Shown here piece by piece: positions 58,493-64,000 of a DNA stretch of 64,000 nucleotides. Source of the stretch: Cordia subcordata (taxonomy: Eukaryota; Streptophyta; Magnoliopsida; Boraginales; Cordiaceae); the NCBI GenBank assembly GCA_028554755.1, contig JAPTOF010000024.1, positions 1,550,001 through 1,614,000 of the forward strand, read 5' to 3'. Position 1 is the stretch's first letter, and every line of letters begins with the position of its first letter. The notes below the pieces were generated by a model. It was not told the origin of the DNA. It was given only the letters and a program-made list of their open reading frames with translations, and did no database searches. A program made the translations under genes and the position numbers.

Positions 58493-59475
58493 TTACTTGC
58501 CATTTGAGAGTTGATCTTCAAGAGTAGTCTTTTCTAGGAGATAACCTACATTATCTACATCCTTTCTCAGCTCAAAGGGATTAGTCTCATCAAATATCAC
58601 ATGCGTTGATTCTTTCACAACAAGAGTGCTTTTATTATAGACTCTATAAGCTTTACTGTTAATGGAATATCCTAGGAATATACCCTTATCCGATTCAGCA
58701 TTAAATTTTCTCAAGTGGTCCTTAGTATTTACGCTAAAATATTTACAACTAAACACTTTGAAATATAAGATCTTAAGGGTTTTTACCATGCCAAAGTTTA
58801 TATGGAGTTTTGTTCAAAATGGGCCTAATTAAGACTTTATTTTACACATAACATGCAGTTTTAATGGCCTCACTCAAAAAATATGTTGGCAAGTTGTGCT
58901 CTTTTAGCATGGTTCTTGCCATTTCTTGTAGTGTATGATTCTTTCTCTCTACTACCTCATTTTGTTAGGGAGTCTGAAGGCTAAAAAGTTGTGCTCAATG
59001 GCATGCTAATCAGAAAATGTATAAAAGGAGTGTCCATATATTCCATGACATTATCACTACGAATGCAAATTATAAAATAGCCTTTCTCATTTTGTATTTT
59101 TCTACACAATCTTGCAAATTCATTGAAAGCATCATTTTTATGTGCAAGAATATAACCCATATAAACCTAGTGTAGTCATCTACGATAACAAAGATATATC
59201 TAGAACCATCTAGGCTTGCCACATCAATTGGTCCAAATAAGTCCATATGCAATAATTGTAAAGCTCTATTAGTTAAAACCTTGTTGATGGATTTGAAAGA
59301 AGTTTTGTGTTGTTTTCCTAATTGACATGCATTACAAACTTTGCCCTTTTGAAACTTTAGTTTTGGCAAATCTCTAACAAGATCATGTTTTGACAAATTA
59401 TTCAACAAACTCATGCTAGCATGCCCTAATCTTCTCTGCCATAACTAAGCATTATCATGCACAACTAATAAGCAT
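58493..59475 (-). pseudogene. Sirevirus integrase
   Basis: On minus, the GAG-pre/integrase zinc region reads LWQRRLGHASMSLLNNLSKH then CNACQLGKQHKTSF (about 59455..59280). The catalytic core follows with HMDLFGPIDVASLDGSRYIF and VDDYTRFIWV (59240..59130), giving the first two Asp-type positions. After frame breaks, the C-terminal part reads KFNAESDKGIFLGYSINSKA and VKESTHVIFDETNPF (58700..58560). The integrase joins LTR ends to target DNA. The core is split by stops near 59070 and 58800. Confidence 0.87.
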
Positions 59476-60280
59476 TCAACATGTTGACTCTCAAGTTGGT
59501 CAATCTCAGCGGTATAAACATTTTCATTCCTACTAGCAACAAATAATACATTATCACTACCATATGCATGCACAATACAATTGGAATATTGAAATACCAA
59601 TTTATGACTACTTTTGAGACATGTGCTCCTCTATCACAAAGTTTTCTATAATTGCAATGGGTTGATACATGCCCTTTCTTCTCACAGAGGTGCAAGTGAT
59701 ATTTGACTTTGGTAAAGTAGAGGAGGTAGAGATAGAGGTTGATGCCTTGAAAAAATAAGTTTTGAAATATTTTTGTTTCATGGTTGGCTCATAGCCAATT
59801 CCACTCTTGTCAAAGGCAAGTTTTTGAGATTCAAGGAATTTTTCAAAGTTTTCCTTCCCATTTGTAAATTTTTGAACAATTCCATTCAAATCTTCATTTT
59901 TAATTTTCAAATCCTTTACTTCTTTTTCAAACCTTACAAAATCTTTGGCAAAAGAGTCATTTTCCTTTTCCAAAGTCTCAATTTTCTCAATAAGAGATGC
60001 ATTCTTCTTTTCCAAAATCTCTTTTTTTCATCAAAAGCAAGTTTTAGCTTCTATGCATTTGTTTGTTTTTTTGCTAAAGCTAGTGAAAAATCATCATGGA
60101 GTTTTTCAAATGCCTCCTTTAGTTCCTCAAATGTAAACTCTTATTCCTCTTCCTCACTAGATGAATAATAAATAGTTGTAGAAGGTGAAGATTGTACCTT
60201 ATCGTCATTGGCCATGAGGTAAAAGTTTCTTATCTCATGTTGCTCCTCTATGTCTTCCTTACTCTTGAAGGTGTCCTAAG
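59476..60280 (-). pseudogene. Sirevirus gag C-terminal coiled coil and junction to pol
   Basis: A 135-codon open frame (60015..59608) begins MEKKNASLIEKIETLEKEND and continues as a heptad-rich coiled coil (NEDLNGIVQKFTNGKENF), then QKLAFDKSGIGYEPTMKQKY. This is the gag extension found in Sireviruses, here out of frame with the first gag ORF. After 59608 I see no aspartic protease DSG motif before the integrase zinc region, so protease is probably deleted or too decayed to read. Confidence 0.75.
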
Positions 60281-61250
60281 TTGCCTTGAGTACTTTTTCT
60301 TCCTTCTTCTTTGCAAGCCTTGGGTAATTTGCCTTTATATGCCCTCGCTTGTTGTAATTGAAGCATTTTAATTCATTGTTTCTTATTTCTTTTGGCTTCT
60401 TGAACTCCTTGGCTTCTTTTCCCTTTCTCTTCCAATTGTTGTTGTTGGAAGAAGCTCTTTTCTTCATTTTTCTAAACTTCATGAACTTCTTGAAGTTTTG
60501 GATGACAAGTGCAACCTCTTCATCCTCTAGGTCCTCTTCGTCATCTTCATCTTCACTTGTTGTGTATTTTGAAGCTACGAGTGCAATGGACCTCTTCATC
60601 TTCTTATCTTCCTTTTCATAGTCCTTCACTTCAAGCTCATGAGTCATAAGTGACCCAATAAGCTCATTGAGCTCCAATGTATTGAGGTATTTGGCGTCTT
60701 TGATGGCCGTCATCTTGGGTTTCCATGACGATGGCAAGCTCCTTAGCACCTTCCTCACTTTCTTTACATTGGAATAATCCTTTCCAAGTGTCTTTAGGCC
60801 ATTAGTAATTTCAACGAATCTAGAAAACATTTGCTCAACACTTTCATTAGAAAGCATTTTAAACAATTTGTATATATGTATAAGCATATTAATTCTAGAT
60901 TCTTTTACTTGGCTAGTCCCCTCATAGGTTATTTTTAATTGGTCCCAAAGCTCCTTAGTTGAAGTACACCCCATTACCCTAGCAAACTGGATTGCATTCA
61001 TGGCATTAAACAAGTAATGTAAAGCCTTTTGATATAATTCAAACAATTTGATATCCTCATCATTCCATTTGTTTTCAGGTTTAGGGACTCTCCTGTCCTC
61101 TTCCATTTTAGTGGGCAAAATATGTCCATTTTCTATTATCTTCCAAGCCCTATAATCATGTGATTGAATGAATACCTTCATCCTTATTTTCCAAAAGGCA
61201 TAATTAGTTCCATCAAAGGGGAGTGCTTCCTTAATTGAAATACCATCCAT
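60276..61250 (-). CDS. Sirevirus gag polyprotein, N-terminal ORF
   Basis: A single open frame of 324 codons from ATG 61250. It reads MDGISIKEALPFDGTNYAFW then KIRMKVFIQSHDYRAWKIIE at the N-terminus, the usual copia gag opening. The UBN2-type core follows (TSTKELWDQLKITYEGTSQV at about residues 96-115; ESRINMLIHIYKLFKM; LRSLPSSWKPKMTAI). An acidic patch (DEDDEEDLEDEEVALVI) lies at about residues 235-250, and a basic region KKRASSNNNNWKRKGKEAKE comes next. The zinc knuckle is CFNYNKRGHIKANYP, where the second Cys of the usual CX2CX4HX4C is Tyr and the last Cys is Tyr, so RNA binding is probably lost. It lies 43 bp beyond the primer site. This is the longest ORF in the window. Confidence 0.9.
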   Translation of the reverse strand: MDGISIKEALPFDGTNYAFWKIRMKVFIQSHDYRAWKIIENGHILPTKMEEDRRVPKPENKWNDEDIKLFELYQKALHYLFNAMNAIQFARVMGCTSTKELWDQLKITYEGTSQVKESRINMLIHIYKLFKMLSNESVEQMFSRFVEITNGLKTLGKDYSNVKKVRKVLRSLPSSWKPKMTAIKDAKYLNTLELNELIGSLMTHELEVKDYEKEDKKMKRSIALVASKYTTSEDEDDEEDLEDEEVALVIQNFKKFMKFRKMKKRASSNNNNWKRKGKEAKEFKKPKEIRNNELKCFNYNKRGHIKANYPRLAKKKEEKVLKAT

Positions 61251-61292
61251 ATTTGCCTAATACAATTCTACTAATTGTTAGACTATAGGTAG

Positions 61293-61311
61293 AACCCTAG
61301 CTTTGATACCA
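61293..61311 (-). other. Sirevirus primer binding site (initiator Met tRNA)
   Basis: Minus TGGTATCAAAGCTAGGGTT, two bases after the 5' LTR end. It is close to TGGTATCAGAGC, the usual copia primer site complementary to initiator Met tRNA. Confidence 0.9.
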
Positions 61312-61313
61312 CT

Positions 61314-62669
61314 TGTTAGGGAAAATATCTTAAGGGAGGTGAATTAAGATATTGGGCAATATTCACAATTAAAAATTTATCATACAAAGCAAACAAATTC
61401 GCTTAGACAAATTATCAAACACTTAGTAAATCAACAAATAACAAGTAAGCCAAGGTAGAGATAGTTAAGAAGAAAACAAACAATTTTTTGGTGGTTTGGC
61501 CTTGCCTATGTTCACCGCTTAAGGAAGCTCCCCTTAAGACTTTAACACCTCCGTTATGGATGCTTCTTCAAGACTTGGTGAAGTACAAACCAAGTTATGC
61601 AACTCTTTGAGGCTAAACTTCAAACAACTTACGTCTCACTCTTTAGAATTTCCCTACACTCTCACAAGCTCTATAAATGTATCTCTTAAGATTTTCTAGC
61701 TTAAAGAGTATGTTTACAACAAGAATTGAAGAAATAAAGATTAGGGTTACAATGCTTCAATAAGCAAATATAGCAAATAAGGGCTTTTGAATGCTCAAAG
61801 AATATAGCAAATTATAGCTCGACAATGATGATTTCTAAGTAATAATGATGATTAAAAATGGTTGGTGAAGCTTTGAATACTCTTAAAATGGGGGAAGAAA
61901 TGGGGTATTAAAGAAGCTCTCAAACGGTCAAAAACGGCTACAACATTTATTAAACCATACTCAGGGCCGGTCGACCAGCAGTGCAACTAACTCTCTTTCC
62001 TGAGCTTATTGACTTGGGTTAGTCATTAGGCCAGTTGACAAGGCTGGAATCCGACCTTGGTCAGAAACTAAAATGAAAAAGCCAGGCTCAAGGGCTCTGA
62101 GTCGGGTGGCCGGCCTGGGTTCTAATTATGCCTAGTAAACTTCATTTTTAGAGCATTTTAAGCACCTTTTGAGTTTCTCTTTGAATCTAAGGTAATAGGA
62201 CATTGTAAAAGTACCTCAAGAAGATTTGTAACGCCTTTTGAAATGTAGTAAGAGATTTATAAAGAGTCTAAAGCTTTTGAAATGAATTTAGCAATCAAAA
62301 TATGCTATAGCCAAGTTTTATAAAAAGCATATGACGTAATGTTAAAATGCAATGCAATAAAGTCATGAATTATGAGCTATAAGTAACTTATTCTAAGGCA
62401 TTCACAAGAAAGCATGCAATCCGGTACCCTTATGTCGCTTTGTCTCCTCTTTATGACTTCACATCCTTCTTCTTCAATCTTGAACTCTTCTTATGTTGAA
62501 CAAGCCAAGTCATTCTTGATGAAATTTTCTTATTCTCTTAATCATGGTTCAAATCCAAGACATTCACCCACCTAACTTAAAGATATGCTCAAGCAAAACT
62601 CATAATGTAGCAATTAATTTAATATAATTTGCATCATCAAAACATTATAAGGTCAATATTAAGCCAACA
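61314..62669 (-). repeat. Sirevirus 5' LTR
   Basis: Ends TGTTAGG on plus at 61314 and CCAACA at 62669. Collinear with the 3' LTR. It contains GGCCGGTCGACCAG at about 61966..61979. Confidence 0.92.
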
Positions 62670-62674
62670 AGCTG

Positions 62675-63118
62675 ACATGATAGGAATCGATTCGAAAATC
62701 ACAGTGCATTGACTAAACTTGGACCCAAACCATCGACCTGTGAGGTAAAGCATTGGCCATTTAGAGCTGAGAAAAATGAAACCATTCATAAAAAGGTTGA
62801 GAAACTACTAAAGACAGGTCATTCAGAGAAGTAGTGTGTACCCAAATTAGATTTCCAATGTTGTGCTAGTCAAGAAGCAAAGTAGGAAGCAGAGACTAGC
62901 CTCCTTAAAGGCTAGTGCTCGAAATTGTCCTCGGTTGGTTGCTTTGAACCCAGGTCTTGAGGAAGACCACCCAAGCTAGAGATTGAGCCCTTCCGATCTC
63001 CTTGTACCTCCCTTATGATTATGCCACCTAGGGACTTTTGTCCTCTCTTTTGAAAGCGTCTTTGAAGCTCAGCATTAGAACCTTGGGTTATTTGACATGG
63101 CTACTAATGTAAACTCTG
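62675..63118 (+). pseudogene. Ty3/gypsy element C: RT fragment right of the Sirevirus
   Basis: Plus-strand text continues from 53064: DMIGIDSKITVH, LNLDPNHRPVR, then FRAEKNETIHKKVEKLLKTG (about 62680..62815). This is the standard gypsy RT N-terminus (PGID...KPVRQK...EVEKLLKAGFI in relatives). PKLDFQCCASQEAK follows in frame after a stop. Bases 62890..63118 are too decayed to read. The Sirevirus inserted between the A and D of the SADM-type motif. Confidence 0.7.
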
Positions 63119-64000
63119 TGATATGGAAAAACTAAGGTCAAAGTGCACCAAGTTAAATACCCATAAGTGTATGGATCATGATTAGTATAATGTGTGCAAT
63201 CTTAGCTTTCTCGGCACTCAATCAAGTGGGTAATAGGTGTTCTACTCTACTTAATTAACTAATGATGTGATCTCTTAAGTTTAGGGGCAATACTAGCCCT
63301 TGGGTGTAGCTTTGTCCAACAACCTAGGTCTAAAATCATGTAATTAACCAAAACTTCCAACACCAAATAAAAGATTCCAGCCCTAGTCCAAGTAGCTAGC
63401 TCAACATTAACACACCTAGTAAAACACAAGAATACCTCAAACAAATATAGAAATGCCATGCAAAAACATACACGATCACAGCACATCATCAACTACTGAG
63501 CGCATGGACATGCTTAGGTTGCACCATATGAGTAATAAAGAACCAATATATATGTAACGAAAGCTTGCTTCATATTAAGGCATATAGACACACACATAGA
63601 CATGACTGCTTATAGCCAATCTTCACAAATCCTTAACACAAACATATAGACATGCTTGAATAAGGTTATAGAAGCAATTAATATCTAGCAAGCATCAAGA
63701 TAATATATGCTATCTCATTGTGACATATCATCAAATACTTAGACATGTATAGAAGATAGTCATTAAAACCCTAAAAACAAAGCATATGTTAATCCATCAA
63801 ATATCCCATAACAAGAAGGTACTAATCTAAGCCATAATACAAGTATTAATCACCCTATAACACTCTACTCAAATATAGAATAAACTAAGATAAAAGGGAC
63901 ATAAAGAGTCTTCCCTTTCATTCTCAATAATCTCTTTACAAAGCTTGTTCAAATCCTCAAATCCAAGTGTTTGATCCTCCAAAATAGCTTGATTCTATGT
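63119..64000 (-). mobile_element. Athila-family LTR running off the right edge
   Basis: Plus start TGATATGG, then TACCCATAAGTGTATGGATC parallels ACCCGCAAGCGTATGGACCG of the LTR at 33296. The A/T-rich body with AAAGAGTCTTCC(C/T)TTTCAT text at 63905 parallels 25245 and 36310. The promoter end lies beyond base 64000. Confidence 0.75.

Larger units (their letters stand above)
53065..62669 (-). mobile_element. Ty1/copia Sirevirus-type retrotransposon
   Basis: Flanked by AGCTG (53060..53064 and 62670..62674). LTR ends are TGTTGG...CCAACA. Minus order is 5' LTR 62669..61314, Met-tRNA primer site 61311..61293, gag, integrase, RT, RNase H, envelope-like ORF, polypurine tract, 3' LTR 54395..53065. The copia gene order, the coiled-coil gag extension, the extra 3' ORF and the CATCATCAAAAAAGGAGAGA tract are Sirevirus traits. 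Only gag is a long open frame; a protease active site was not found. Confidence 0.92.

Noticed and set aside
60358..60621. 87-codon plus-strand ORF
   Set aside because: Antisense of the Sirevirus gag; Phe/Ser-rich text is the shadow of Lys/Glu-rich coding.

Overview
This window is nuclear DNA of a flowering plant, probably a eudicot. It is AT-rich and has no operons or bacterial signals. Its one host gene has introns, and most of the rest is nested LTR retrotransposons plus two decayed Mutator-like transposons (MULEs). There are no rRNA, tRNA or CRISPR features. The only intact-looking cellular gene lies at the left edge on the minus strand. It encodes a BIG BROTHER-related (BBR-type) RING E3 ubiquitin ligase. 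Five coding exons (6577..372) splice cleanly in frame, and the RING exons lie beyond base 1. Its first intron holds a MITE-like element, and its 3.4-kb third intron holds an unassigned coding-like fragment.

From 6993 to 52785 the window is a stack of mobile elements. At each end lies a decayed MULE carrying a FAR1/MURA-like transposase and a KAONASHI-type Ulp1 (C48) protease-like gene. Copy 1 is 6993..~18560 and copy 2 is 43455..52785, in opposite orientations. Between them is a minus-strand Ty3/gypsy element (element B: RNase H, RT, protease and gag at 18562..22062 and 37004..39570, 5' LTR up to 43454). It has lost its integrase and 3' LTR.

Element B is split by a solo LTR (22063..24085, TSD AGTGT) and by a 12.9-kb Athila-like element (element A: 24145..36998, minus strand, TSD ATCAC). 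Element A has two LTRs, a tRNA-Asp-type primer site, gag and protease, but no reverse transcriptase or integrase that I can see. Two more LTRs of the same family are nested inside it. A deleted relative (40045..42768) sits inside element B's own LTR. Two related insertions sit in the MULEs: a head-to-head LTR palindrome at 7807..11396 and a solo LTR at 50417..52181.

The right end holds a Ty1/copia Sirevirus (53065..62669, minus strand, TSD AGCTG) with gag, integrase, RT/RNase H and a frameshifted envelope-like ORF. It is inserted in a Ty3/gypsy reverse transcriptase remnant on the plus strand. Another Athila-family LTR runs off the right edge.

Eleven LTR sequences of one Athila-like family can be recognised. 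The most interesting structure is outside the genes: (i) a dispersed TGAACAAACA / TGTTTGTTCA word filling the non-coding parts of both MULEs; (ii) short hairpins inside the Athila-family LTRs whose two arms change together; (iii) a GC-rich palindromic GGTCGACCGG module shared by LTRs of unrelated Ty3 and Ty1 elements; (iv) an inverted LTR pair joined like an autointegration product. All element genes except the Sirevirus gag carry visible stops or frameshifts.
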